Positions 49,684 through 62,107 are shown, counted from the first letter of the stretch. The stretch: 64,000 nucleotides of DNA from Punica granatum (GCF_007655135.1 NC_045127.1:11975001-12039000), one strand, 5' to 3'. Numbers and translations are program-made. The notes: generated by a model not told the origin, from the sequence alone.

Positions 49684-52600
49684 CTAGTTCGCGCTTTGCA
49701 CAGGTATCTGCATGTTCTATTTTTCTAATTAATTCTTTTTAAATTGAATTTGTGAAAATTAATTTATTAAATTTGATAAAGCAGGTGAAATGTATTAAAA
49801 ATAAGGTAATTGTAAAATACAAAAGTTCAATAAGATGACATGAGAATATAATCATAACTAATAAGATAATTTGGGTCTTATAATCCATATATCATGCTCT
49901 TGTTATAATAAATGATCTATCGTTAATGAAACAAAATTATCAAATTAATCTTTTAAGAAGATAAAACTATTAACCTAATTTCTATTATAAGGTTAATATC
50001 ATTATAACATATAAATTTATGATTATATAAAAAATAAAAAAATTAAATATTTGAAACTAAATGTCATAAAATTTTATATTTAAAAAATGTGTTATTGAGT
50101 TTGTGTATGTATATATTTATAGTAAACCTGTCTAATATACAAACGATTAAATAAATATACATTTAAACATTAATTGAGAGATGTTAGTTGCATATTTATT
50201 GAATCATTCAAAATTAGTCTAACTTTATGAATTAATTATTGTATAAAACTATAAATTAATCATTTAAAGGATTTTATTGTGTTAAGAATGAATCGGAATA
50301 ATTATTATAAAAATGCTACAAGAATGAGCTAAAATAAATATATACAACACAAGTAATATAAACACCATGAAAAAATTTAATTGATAATATATAGAACTTT
50401 TAAAACAATTGTGGTCCTATAAAAGAAAATTTTATAACATACTACTATGGATTTAATCTCATAGATAAAATAAAAATAAAACTTAAAATTAAAGATGACA
50501 AAATACTATCTTAGAAAGAGGACAATACAATTTTTTATTCTAATACTAAACTTAATTAACGTCAGTGACAAAACTATATTAACAATAAACTTAAATATTA
50601 TTATTATAAAAACCTATTTAACCACGTTATTATAATAATTAACTTACTCTAATTTTTAACAAAAAAATTGAAGATTACTATATAAAAATTACAATTGCTT
50701 ATTGAAAATATTTGTAACAATAAGATTGATATTTTAAAATGTAGCAATTATAATAAGAACATGCATAGAGATGTATAAAGAAAACTGTAGCGAACGGGGT
50801 AAAAAAAGACTAATCTATCTACATATATATAAAGTTCTATCCCCCATAATAAATAGGGTTAGAAAAGCAATTATATATATAGTATAAGGTCATAAAGATA
50901 AATGTCTAAATAAATAATTATAAATGTATATACAATTAGAACTAAATTACTAAACGCATATAAATCATTAAATACTTAATAATTTTATTATACAAGCACA
51001 TTCTTGATTTAAAATATATAATCTCAAAATTTATTTATAAAAGGTACAATTTCTTAAAATAAATATCTATAAAAGACTTTTCGACATAATTGGTAACTAA
51101 AAGAAAAATCAACTATATGCAATAAGTATGTTTAAATATCGAACACTTTTGAGTAGTAATAAAAAAATCTATTTAAAATTATTAAAAATAGATGATTTGC
51201 ACTTCTTTTTCTTTTTTACAAAATACATGGAGGTCATCTATTACAATTTTTTTTTTCAGGATTTGATGTTTAAGAAAATGTAATATATTTTCTAAGTAAT
51301 ATCATTTCCTTCATCCATATTTCGTATTATAACTTATTTTCAATTATTCTAATTTATTATTGTATGTACTAATATTTGAATACTTTCAATTTTAGAATAT
51401 ATATATATATATATATATATATAACTTAGTGAAAATTTTAATTGTGATGTTAAAATTTTTAAAGATTCATCTAAAATTAACCACTCTAAATAATAATCCA
51501 TACATCGAATGGGCAAAAGAGCTAGTATATATAGTAAAATCGACTCATCTTTGCATTGAATATGGTCATATTAGTAGGGTTAAAATTGTCAATTTATAAT
51601 TAGATAACAATTAAATATTTAATTAGATATAATTATATAACTTATATTGAAAAACAATTAGTTGATCATATATAGGATTAAACCATAAACTATTGGCATG
51701 CTAAAGAAAATAAAATATATGAAATTGAGTATAAGAACATATAAATCAAATTTGTAAGAGAAACTAAAAAAAATACTGAATAAGTTAGTTAGTTTAAGTT
51801 CATCGAAGGTTATTATTCAAAGATTGTTGCGTGAATTTTAATTTTTTTTGATATTTTTGTGATTCTTAAGAAGCAAATTATTTTTTAAAAATATATAATT
51901 TTATATAAATGAAATAAATGTATGGAAAAATGAAACCACGTATAATACAAAGATAGAACACTAAAAAATAATTATTTTTCATAATAAAAAGCACAAAATC
52001 ACTAATTCTATGAACCTATGGTCATATAAGTAAACTTAGCTCCTATATTAATAAATGGTCTCTCATTATTGAACATAATTTTAAAAGTTTAAGAGAGTTG
52101 ATTTATTCATTTGATTTTCATTTATTTAATATTGGATGTTAACTTAATTTCTATTATAAGATTAAATTATTATTATTATTTATGAACTTATGATAATATA
52201 AAAAATCAAATAAGGATGTCACAAAATTTGCATATTTAAAAATGGGTAATGAAGTAAATATGTATGAACTTATCTTATTGGAGTCATTTACAACAAATCT
52301 CTCTAATATACTTAATATGAAATAAACATATAATATAATGCTTACTAAATGGGACAATTTATTGTAAAATATATATTGAATCCTTCAAAATTAGTCTAAT
52401 TTTATCATTTAATTATCTTATGAAACTTGAAATTAATTATCAAATATATTTTTCTTGTGTTAAGAAGCCATTATGTTTTCCAAAAATTCAGAAAATATTG
52501 TTACAAAAATGATATACAAATGTTTTAAACTCATAAATAAAATATAATTTTGAAAAAGGTTATGGTCTTACAAATGAAAAATATTATGATATAATGCTAT

Positions 52601-53841
52601 GAACTTACTCTCATAAATTAAAATTAAAATATAATTTTTAAAATAAGAATCTCATAAATATTGTTTAAAAATAACGAGTGAAATGAAGTTTTATTTTAAT
52701 TACTGAACTTAATATATGTCAATCTATATAGATAATTTAAAAAATATGTTGGTGCATATCAATTGAAATAAATAGTTTCAAAATATTATTATAATTAATA
52801 ATTAATTTTTCATTTTTATCATAAAATGTGTGTTTAACAATGTATATATGAAAACGAACCCATGCAACGTACGGGATAGAAAACTAGTATATAAGTAAAA
52901 TGGACTCCTATTTTAATAAATGATCCATCATTAATAGAACAAAATTATTAAAACAATTTTTTGAAAAGATAAAACTATTAATCAAACTCCTATGATAAGA
53001 TTTAGATCATCATAATATATAAAGTTATGATAATATAAAAAATACAAATTGAATATTTGGAATAACTATGTCATAAAATTTTATATTTTAAAAAAATTAA
53101 TTGAGTTTGTTTATATATATTTGTAATAAATCTATGTAATACAAAAATAATTAAATAAATATATAATTGCACAGTAATTGAGAGACATTAGTTGCATATT
53201 TATTGAGTCATTCAAAATACGTCTAATTTTATTAATTGATTATCGTAAAAAACTTGAAATTAATTATTCAAATATTTTATTTTGTTAATAAGGAAATATG
53301 TTTTCTAAAAATCGGAATAATTGTTTAAAGAAATTATATATAAATATGCTAAAACACACATATACAATGCAAAAGATATAAACACAACGAAAAAAATTAA
53401 TTGATCAAATATATAGAATTTTCAAAACAACAATGGTCCTATAAAAGAAAAATTTATAACATATCATTATGAACTTTATCTCATAAATAAAACAAAATTA
53501 AAGCTTAAAAATAAAGATGACAAAACACTATTTTAAAAGGACAAAGCAAATTTCTATTCTAATTACTAAACTTAATTAATATAAGTGACAAATCTATATT
53601 AATAATTAACAATTAACTTAAATATTATTATTATTATACTATATTTTGAACACATTATTATAATAATTAGTTTACTCTAATTTTCAACCAAAATATTGAA
53701 GATTACTATTTGTTACAATTACTAATTGAAAATTATTTTTAATAAGAAAACTAGTGTTTCAAAATGTAATAATTATAATAAGAACTTAGATAGTGGTATA
53801 TAAAAAAGAAACCACGCGATACACGGATAGAAAAAGACTAG
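49684..53841. mobile_element. Array of related AT-rich, Helitron-like elements
   Basis: Extremely AT-rich, no genes. At least three copies of one unit of about 0.9-1 kb follow in the same direction: about 49850-50813, about 52010-52887 and 52888-53841. They share, for example, ATAAATGATC..ATC, TTAGTTGCATATTTATTGA, TGGTCCTATAAAAGAAAA and AGATGACAAAA. Copies end with a hairpin-like, relatively GC-rich stretch, a short A-rich stretch and CTAG or CTAA before T: 50810-50813, 51522-51525, 52884-52887 and 53838-53841. An opposite-facing end (ACTAGTTCGCGCTTTGCACAGG) marks the left edge at 49684. Layout suggests Helitron-type non-autonomous elements. No 5' TC end was defined. Confidence 0.5.
51397..51422. 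repeat. (AT)n microsatellite
   Basis: About 13 AT repeats inside the AT-rich array. Confidence 0.9.
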
Positions 53842-54690
53842 TATAATCCAAATTTTACAGGCTTTCATCAAGTAAAGGATTTCAAATGATGTAACATGAT
53901 AGAGGAACAATCACTTTCAATAAATCGGACTTATGTTTCCTATAACAGGGCTTATGCAAGCAAGAGTTCGATATATATATATATATATATATATATGCAT
54001 ATACATATATTATATAGTATGGAACCTCCCATTCGAGCGATGAGGAATTTTCACGTAAGTGTTTTGAGTAAATACTTAGCTCATGCTTAATCGTGTCTTC
54101 ATATTCCCTACATTAATGAATGTAGGTTATCTAATTTTTATTTCTTCTGTTGCTTTCTTTGCCCAGCCAAATTCTTTTTAAATACACCCAACAAATATTA
54201 AAAATTAAAATTTCTAAAGATGTTAGTCCCATGATTTACCAAGGACAAAGAAATTACTAAATGTGAAAAAACAAATTCTTCAAAATCAGAACTCCTGATG
54301 TTGTCTAATGAAAGGCCAAAGAAATTATTAAACGTAAAATAAAGTAATTTCATTTTAAGACATGGTGATTTAATAATGCAATTTTCAATCTCCATTTAAA
54401 TAACTAGTTTTGTGAGTTTGGACCTCGTCCGATAATCAAGGCAAGCCATCCCCATATACGTTGGAGACACTCAAGGTATGACCTTTACATAATGAAGTGT
54501 CTAGTTTCATCACTTGATTATGAACCTTTACTTTAGATTCAAGTATTCATGACGTATGGTTTCTACGCGTCCAGGTACATCCAACATTTACTTGTATTCT
54601 CCTCTTTAGAGGATTGAAGTTGTTTATTATTCAACCAACATTTTGTCGATGAGATATATGGGTTTTAATCGGTTATGATGGAATCTGAAC
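53842..54690. other. AT-rich spacer with (AT)n microsatellite
   Basis: No gene recognised. An (AT)n run lies at about 53970-53996. Its small ORFs are low-complexity. Confidence 0.5.
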
Positions 54691-54698
54691 TCTTTAAG

Positions 54699-55743
54699 TA
54701 GGGGTGGCAATTCGTGTTGTGTCATGTTTATACGTGTCGTGTCTAAACGGGTTCGTGTCATCGAAGTCATAATCCGTACACGACACGATTATTAAACGGG
54801 TCAGGTTTTGGAAACCCATACACGACACGTTTATATCCGTGTCAACCCGTTCAGACACATTTAAATCTGTTTATCGAAATGTGTCATAATAGGTACACGT
54901 ATACACGACACGATTATAAACGTTATATGGACACGTTAACACAACTTGTTTATCCGATCAACTCAGTTACCCGGATACATTAACACGATATGTTTATCCG
55001 ATTAACTCGTTTACCCGAACATGTTAAGACGACATGTTTACACGTTAACACGGAGATTGAGATGGAGGGGAGGGGGATGTGGCCAGGGAAGAGGTGGGAG
55101 CCACATCCGAGGGAGGTAGCATCGGCGAGGATGACATCGAGCCATGAGGCGCATTGGCTTGAGCGGGAGCCAGTGAAGCGGTAGGCTTCGAAGGGGGGAT
55201 GATGGAATTGGAGTCGGCGGCGAGCTTGGGAGCAGGGGAGGGCGAGATTTGAGACGGATCTGCGGACAATGCGAGGTGCACGGAGAGGAGAGCAATGAGA
55301 GCAAAGAAGCAGAACTTCGTCATTGATGGATGAGAAGAATGAAATCAAATCGAGATGAGATCTGAGGGAGGGTAGTAGAGAAGTAGAAGTAGAAGTAGAA
55401 GTGCGGTTGTGCTGTGTTGGACTGAGTGAAAGAAAGGGAATGAAATTAGGTTAGAGACTTAGGAAGTTATGATTACATAAGGATATTTTAGTAAATCCAA
55501 ATATATAAATGGGTTAACTGGTTATATGATTATAGTAACACAATTAAACATGTCTAAATAAACAGTTTTAATCGTGTATAATCGAGTTATACGGGTTCAA
55601 CCCAGTAAGACACGTTTATTAACCGTGTTTAAACGGGTTTGACCCGTTTAGACTGATTATCAAAAATGTCCAATCCAAACCCGTTTAACTCCGTATCGTA
55701 TCCGTGTCGTATTATCCTGTCGTGTGAAATATTACCAGCCCTA
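54699..55743. mobile_element. Non-autonomous hAT element with captured gene fragment
   Basis: Complete element of 1045 bases. Ends TAGGGGTGGCAAT (left) and the inverse of the right end TAGGGCTGGTAAT are imperfect TIRs, flanked on both sides by a perfect 8-base duplication TCTTTAAG (54691-54698 and 55744-55751), the hAT signature. Subterminal regions (54712-55050 and about 55490-55730) are crowded with short ACACGACACG / CGTGTCGTGT / AACGGGT motifs. The middle, 55051-55460, is GC-richer host-like sequence on the minus strand (see next entry). No transposase. Confidence 0.92.
55045..55323 (-). CDS. Arabinogalactan-protein-like ORF captured in a hAT element (chimeric 3' end)
   Basis: 92-residue ORF: a signal peptide (MTKFCFFALIALLSVHLALS) followed by a Pro/Ser/Ala-rich stretch (PSQISPSPAPKLAAD, PTASLAPAQANAP, SPSPPSQSP), as in small classical arabinogalactan proteins. 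Near SPC the frame leaves host-like sequence and the stop TAA comes from the transposon subterminal CGTGTTAACGTG motif, so the C-terminal part, including any GPI-anchor signal, was not captured. About 130 bases upstream of the ATG look like the 5' leader or promoter of the donor gene. The parental gene is not in the window. Expression is unknown; a secreted truncated AGP would be the product. Confidence 0.6.
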   Translation of the reverse strand: MTKFCFFALIALLSVHLALSADPSQISPSPAPKLAADSNSIIPPSKPTASLAPAQANAPHGSMSSSPMLPPSDVAPTSSLATSPSPPSQSPC

Positions 55744-55751
55744 TCTTTAAG

Positions 55752-56662
55752 TCCCCTCGAGCAATCATCTCGCCCTTCAAAATTTTAATAGCCAAACCCA
55801 TAATAATGAGACCTCTGTGGATCATAGCACACAATTTAATAACTATGAATCCAAACTAAGTGTTAAGAAGGCTCGTCATGGTTGTCGATGGACATTCAGT
55901 CTATGACAAAGCTGGGAATCTAGCCACTTGATCTTGAAGGATGTAGGCACTCCATACAATCTTAAAGATTTGCTAGATTTTCCTTTTTTGGGAAAATGGG
56001 CCGTATTCGAGACAAATTAAACTAAGCAAAATGGGGCACAGGTACCCCATACGGAGCCTCCTAACAAAAGAATGACTAAACGGAAAATGGAAAGACCCAC
56101 GCTGCACTAATCTCCTAGTTGGCCTCAAGTTCCAGTCTTTCACAGTCCAAATTTCAAGCTAACCAAAGCCCGATAGAACTTCTCTAACTCAAACTGTTTA
56201 AAATTAGGCCAATAAAAAATCGGACTCATCTTCAATGCAAAAGTTCAAGATGACAAATTATGGTATCCAATTTTATTAACCCATGGATTTCTTTATATCT
56301 TTTCGATGTGGGACACAGTGACTCTGAACAAACTGAAGATGCATTCCAGTACATATTGCGAGAGAGGCTGCTCATTCGATTCGCACAGGCATCTCTAATG
56401 ATACTTCATGTCTCGGCAGGACCCCTCGTGATTTTGTTATATACCTAATGTGCCATTACTTCTAATGGCTGAGACTATAATTGGTTTATTATATTGTTTT
56501 TCCTTTACTTGGTATGTATGCACCGATTTGTCCTAATTAAATGTGTTCCTGCATTACTCATGAATTGTGTCAAATCTATGAATGCCAAGTATGAGATAAT
56601 ATAGGATTTGTCATAAACACTTGTAGTTGGAGTTGACAATTAACATAACACAAGCCAATCAA
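55752..56662. other. Intergenic, no gene recognised
   Basis: Short ORFs only. None has a recognisable domain. Confidence 0.5.
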
Positions 56663-56676
56663 GAATAGTAGAATTT

Positions 56677-56836
56677 ATCAAGAGAGGGAATAGCACGGTG
56701 GTATACCTCTCGCCTAGTGACCAAGAAATCTCAGGTTCGATATCCAGTGGAACTACTCGTGCCCCTTTATTAGATATTTAAGATTTATATTTCAATGTAC
56801 TAGGTCCATAAGCCTCCATTGTAACCGAAAAAAAAA
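56677..56836 (+). mobile_element. tRNA-derived SINE with target duplications
   Basis: 160-base unit with Pol III boxes A (TAGCACGGTGGT) and B (GGTTCGATATCC) about 35 bases apart, a body with no coding capacity (TTAGATATTTAAGATTTATA) and a poly-A tail. It is flanked by a perfect 14-base duplication GAATAGTAGAATTT at 56663-56676 and 56837-56850. The head matches the fragment in TENA_E intron 1. Confidence 0.9.
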
Positions 56837-56850
56837 GAATAGTAGAATTT

Positions 56851-57676
56851 GACCACAATTTTGGTCAGTTTACTGAATGAAACCTTGCCGCTTCATGTCT
56901 ATAGTACTTGAGTTTTGATGCAACATGATTGTATATCCAATATGTACAAATATCATGTCATGTTTGATTTGAAATCAAAGGTATATAATTACATTTCAGT
57001 TTCACTTGAAACCAAGAACTAATTTAGATTTGACTCTCATCAAAGGGCTTCTCACGTGGCTTATATCCCTCAATCTCTACTAATTGAGTGCATCTACCCC
57101 GAACCCCATTTTTCCGACTCGTCAATTTTTTGTCCGAAGAAATGGTTCGGAAAAGGGAATTTCGAGCATATATAAACCACCCTCTATGTTCTGGTTCCCC
57201 CCTCCCAAAAAAAAGCATCTTTAATGTTGTAAATTGATGATTTAACTTGGAGGAAGTTTATATATGCTTGAAAGATTCTCTAATGTTATACATTGATGAT
57301 TTGGAGAAGGGGGTTATAGCGCGGAGGCACTGTTTTTGATTTGGGATGAAAAAAATTTAAATTCAATTATCATGATTGGAAATCTCTATACTTCTATATT
57401 TTTCATTCTTATATATTTCCTTTTAAATCTATATGTCTGGCTTATAACGGAAAAAAAAGTAAAAGTAAATTGATAATTTATGCGTGAGAAGGTAAATTTA
57501 ATTAATTAACCCAAATAGCATTTATACGTCCTCAACGATTTTTGAAAAGAATGACTTGCGCCAATAACACACAGCTACACCATCCATATTATGGCACGCT
57601 TTCTGTGGCTCCGCATCATAATCAAAACCAGGACAAGATACACATCTTGGGATGACAAAAAAATTGTCGAAATTAA
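56851..57676. other. Intergenic and 3' UTR of minus-strand PMEI-like gene
   Basis: No gene seen. Confidence 0.5.
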
Positions 57677-58228
57677 TTACCACCTGGCGAACCCAGCGAG
57701 GGCGAGGGCGTTATCGATGACTCCGCGAGCACGCTGGTTAATCTTGGCCATCTTGTTAACTCTCGGCTCGAAATCGTCGCCGCACGTACTGATCTGGCTT
57801 ATTGCTGAGCTGAGGGTGCTCATGACGGAGTTGTAGTTGTTGTCAGTCATGGCCTCCTGAATCCGCGCGATTGCCTCGTTGTAGTACTTCTTGCACGAGG
57901 TGAGGCAGTCGAGGTCCATGGGGTTGTCCACCGCCACGATAAGTCTCTCGGTTTTGCTGATGGCGGCATTGGCCTCGGCGACAGCGGCCTTGAGAGCGGT
58001 CTTGAAGATGGCCGTCGAGTCTTTGACGCCGACCGTGGCATCCATGTTGGCGCCCAAGGTGGTGGCGCAGAGGTCGGGGTAGGAGGTCTTGCGGCACGCG
58101 GCGGTGATCTGGAGGTTAGCCATCCCGTGCAGGGCAGGGCGGCCAACATGGGCCTCGGCCGGGTTGAGGAGCAAGAAGGAGAAGACGGAGAGTACAAGGA
58201 GCAACATTGGGTTGTTCTTATTCTCCAT
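57677..58228 (-). CDS. PMEI/invertase-inhibitor-like secreted protein
   Basis: Single-exon 183-residue protein. A signal peptide (MLLLVLSVFSFLLLNPAEA) is followed by the PMEI domain with the canonical pattern CRKTSYPDLC (about 45-54), LDCLTSCKKYYNEAI and ISTCGDDFE, then the helical end (KINQRARGVIDNALAL). Apoplastic inhibitor of pectin methylesterase or invertase. The start at 58228 is the first ATG after a TATA box at about 58329-58337 (minus-strand CCTATATAAAAGC) and a leader of about 70-80 bases. It is better conserved to family norms than the copy at 45587. Confidence 0.93.
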   Translation of the reverse strand: MENKNNPMLLLVLSVFSFLLLNPAEAHVGRPALHGMANLQITAACRKTSYPDLCATTLGANMDATVGVKDSTAIFKTALKAAVAEANAAISKTERLIVAVDNPMDLDCLTSCKKYYNEAIARIQEAMTDNNYNSVMSTLSSAISQISTCGDDFEPRVNKMAKINQRARGVIDNALALAGFARW

Positions 58229-58328
58229 CCCTTAAAATTAATTTGTAATTTTTCAAGGAAGAATTACTTGGGAATTTCAAGGAATGGAGGGGGAGACGGT
58301 GAAATGGAACAAAAGGGGATGTGATGCT

Positions 58329-58337
58329 TTTATATAG
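58329..58337 (-). promoter_or_regulatory. TATA box of the minus-strand PMEI-like gene
   Basis: CTATATAAAAG on the minus strand, about 100 bases upstream of the start codon. Confidence 0.55.
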
Positions 58338-59916
58338 GAAGGAAGAAGTATGGTTGGGAATTTGGAAAACAAAATGGTGTGTTCAGAGTGAATGTAGTAG
58401 CCTCAGGTTTTTTTTGGGGCCAATATTGGGCTTTGATTAAGAACTACAATTTGTTTTTAGTTAGCAACTAGTCGGATAACCGCAATTTACGCAATATTAG
58501 TTAATTTGAAAAATCAATTACTACCGTTGAAAACTTAAATGGGGACAAAGTGAACAACTATATTACTAACGAGGAAAGAATTTCACTTGTCTCTCAAAAT
58601 TTGTGTTAATTAAAAATCGAAACCCAACGTTTCAATTGTTGCAGAAATTTGCTAATAATGGATTCCGTTAATCATGTCATCAATTTTTATGGCTTTTCAT
58701 GATAGTTTAATAATATGAGACCATGTAAATTTTAGAACAATGAGGAAACCACGGAAATCTTTGAAAGTTTTGGCCGCACATCGCCACTGTCTGTGATAAG
58801 GAGGTCGATTGTATACCGCATTACTTGCCACACAGACTTGTGGATGAGGAGTTTGAAGACAATAGACCTTGACAATATAACCTCCACGGAGGAGTCTGAA
58901 GACCGTAGAAGAGAAGTCTATAGACTTGCATAAGGGGAGTCTGAAGACAGTAGATCTTGACAGTATCCTTCATGGACGTTGGAATAATCGAAAGTGACCC
59001 ATTTTGACTATTCAAATGTCTGAATTTGATAGATCGGGACAACAAAATTAATTAATATGTGATAGTTCCATTTTTGTAAAAGTTTCAAACAATAGGCCCT
59101 TCTTTCGCACAATTGAAACATTAGGATCTATGTTTAATTTGTTGAAAACGTTCGATTTTTTTTTTTTACAATTATCCCTTTTGTAAATTATCCTCCCAAC
59201 AAAACCTTCTAATTTCTCTCTTTTTCTGCTTTCCATAGTCCATATTATACTCATATTCTCACTTCATCTCTCTTCCAAAAACTGGCCACACTTTCACCCC
59301 CAAAGAAAAAAGGCCACACTCCTTGTTTTTTTTTCTTTCGTATTTTTTCTATTTTTCGATAATTCTCTAAAACTGTCCCCAGAACTCTCCTGAAAATTAG
59401 GAACTTAACTCTCTTATTATATTTTGGTTAAAAAAAGGAAAATAACACTGTACATTCCAATGTTTGATAGCTGCCCCAATTTTATCTTGTCATTTAAAAA
59501 ACTTATGAGGCATCCTAACATTTCATTTCGGTTCTAAATTTATCATGTCTTTAATTTTCCATTCAAAATTGACGAAAGACATCATTACTATAGCATAAAT
59601 TTATATTTAATTTAAAAATAAAAAATAAAACTTGGCCGAATTGGGGGGTGTGGTAGTCTGGTCATCGATCACCATGCCCCCCGAATGACGTTGTCGGCAA
59701 AACCAGAACTTGTTGGCAACCTCATTGCAATCTTGCATTGTCATCCAAATTGAGGGGGTTTCTGGCCCCACCCGAGAGAATCACCCCCTAGATGAGGTCG
59801 TCGGCGAGCTCTCGCTAGTGACCTCATTCAAGGGGGTGATGCCTGGTGGAAGTCGCCGCCATTGGCTTGCTGATGGTGGATAAGTTTTTATATATTTTAA
59901 TTTTAATTTTTTAGGG
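58338..59916. other. Intergenic; short tandem motif and a GC-rich repeat-like island
   Basis: GGAG(T/C)(T/C)TGAAGAC occurs three times at about 45-base spacing (58847, 58892 and 58938). A GC-richer stretch at about 59640-59880, rich in GAGGTCGTCGGCGA-like motifs, looks like a TE fragment. No genes recognised. Confidence 0.45.
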
Positions 59917-60268
59917 TTTTTACCTCATATAGTATATGGTTTATGCGTTTTGTCAAATCTATCATATGCTTTAAAAGGTGTCTAATATATCTCATGGTTT
60001 GCATTTTGCTTCAAATCTATCCCGCCATTATATCTCCGTCAACGTTTTTGACGGTCTTGCCATTGTAGCATGGTATATTCGGGATAGATTTGAGAAAAAA
60101 ATTAAGACCATGGAATAGATGTGGAGCCTACTAACGTTTTATTAACGGAACATATAATGCCGAGATAAATTTAGAGCAAAATGTAAACCATGAGATATAT
60201 TAAACACTTTTTAAAACATATGATAGATTTGACAAAACGCGTAAACCATGTGATAAATGAGGTAAAAA
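59917..60268. mobile_element. Foldback MITE with about 130-bp inverted arms
   Basis: The arm at 59917-60050 (TTTTTACCTCAT, GCGTTTTGTCAAATCTATCA, TATCTCATGGTTTGCATTTTG) is inverted at 60135-60268 (CAAAATGTAAACCATGAGATA, TGATAGATTTGACAAAACGC, ATGAGGTAAAAA). A short unrelated spacer joins them. It has no ORF. The long arms suggest a MULE- or Foldback-type origin. The target duplication was not resolved. Confidence 0.8.
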
Positions 60269-62107
60269 TTCCTAATTTTTTCATATTTTTATGAATTAAA
60301 TATAAATAAATAAATAAATATATATAATATAGTACCGTAGATCTCAAGAAAACATGCCACGTCATATTCTTCATCAATTTTCGACGGAAAATTGACAGCA
60401 AGATTTATTTGGAGCAAAAATGTACTTGGAACATAAACGAAAGGCTATGATGCCTAAAAAATTCTTTTAAGAATAGACTACAATTGAGAGAATGCCCAAA
60501 CATTGGATTACGTGGTTTAATTTACTAAAAAAGGAAACAAAAGGTACCAGAGGAAAACTAACATTGTTTGGTTTTTTTTATAATACTAATTGAATGAAAA
60601 TTTTAAAATATATCTAATAATGCGCTAGAGTGAGCATGAAACTATCTGAATAATGTGAAAGATTCTAATATAATGATATACGTCTTCATCTCGAAGTAAG
60701 AAGTTATGGAATTGTTTTTTTTTTTTGGGTAAACATGGACTTCTTTCTTCTTCTTTTTTTTTGGTAATTATGGACTTGGTTCTTATTAATAAGGATTCTT
60801 CGTGCATTTATGTTTTCCTTTTCCAAACCCCTATAAAGATAATGAGTTTCCGTTTAAAATGAATTGCCGTTTAAAGATGTAAACTATAGTTTCTCTTTAA
60901 TCTGATGACACTATGTTATATACCTCTTACATGCAAGACCTTTGATCTCTACTCGAATGGCCTCTTTAGTGCTTACAATGGCTCAAGCATGGCCCTTTTC
61001 TGTATCTTTCACTTTTATCTTCTCCCTCATTTTTTTTTTGCTAAATTAGTGCTCATACCCAAGAATATTTTTCGATTTACTTCCATTAGGTGCAGTATTG
61101 TTCCATTATAATTTACAATATGTGATTTTATGGCTATTAATCTACATAACATAAAAAACCCTAATTACTAATAGTAATAATCAATTACTAACTTGTCGAT
61201 ATCCATAAACGTTGGGCATCATATTAGTTAGGCAGTAGACAAACAATACAATCTTTAGAATCTAATTAATATATCAAAAAATGCTATATATTTTTCCAAG
61301 ATATATAAAGATAATATGGTCCATATGCTTGTGAACTAGTATAATGTATATATAATTTGCGTACAGGGAAACTTATCCATTTGGTTTATCTTAAACATCA
61401 AATAGTAATATCATTAATGTGTAAATGTGTTATGAATCTGTCCGATAATAAATGTTCATGTCGTTAAATTTCATTATATTTTCCGGTGTTGTAATTGACA
61501 CTGTATGCCATAATCATTTAGGCTAGCTCATAGTCGAATTTATATATATGTTCAAGTCATTAACAAACATTAACCACCAGCGTCCATTTACATACAAATG
61601 CAACTTCTTGATATTTTTACGTCCCGAATATTTATAACTAGCCGAGAAATATTAAATAATCAATATTCCTTGCACAGCTAGGTCCATCTTCCAGCTCGCG
61701 TGCATCTAATATAACAAGTCTTGAACAAAAACAACATCTAAAAGGATATGTTTTGAAGGGAGAAAAAATCCGAGGACGGATTGGAAACCAAAGAGAGCTG
61801 TAACTTAAGGAATCGAAGAGCAGGAAAGGAGGGTCAGATTGCGAATAGATGGCTATAGAGCATCACTAATCTCTCATCAGCACGACACTTACATTGATTA
61901 ATCGAAGAAAGAAAAAGTATGAGGGTCAGAGTGCAAAATTCAAAACTTGCAACTGAAGTAACTACCTATCTACCCTGACAATCAACAGCCAAAGTTCTCT
62001 CATTCTCTCCTTTTCACTTGAAAACCGTTCTCACATACTTTGGCGCCTCTCTGAGAAACAAGAAGGATCTGGCTTGCTCTGCAGATTCGCCCGAGAGCAA
62101 ATCAAAG
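60269..62107. other. AT-rich intergenic region, then leader of the next gene
   Basis: No gene recognised. The last 100 or so bases are probably the promoter and 5' UTR of the gene at 62203. Confidence 0.5.

Noticed and set aside
53896..54090. 64-codon plus-strand ORF with Tyr/Ile repeat
   Set aside because: Encoded largely by an (AT)n microsatellite.
57843..58197. Long minus-strand ORFs (84 and 116 codons) in alternate frames of the PMEI-like gene
   Set aside because: Arg/Pro/His-rich frame shadows. The true frame has the signal peptide and the cysteine pattern.
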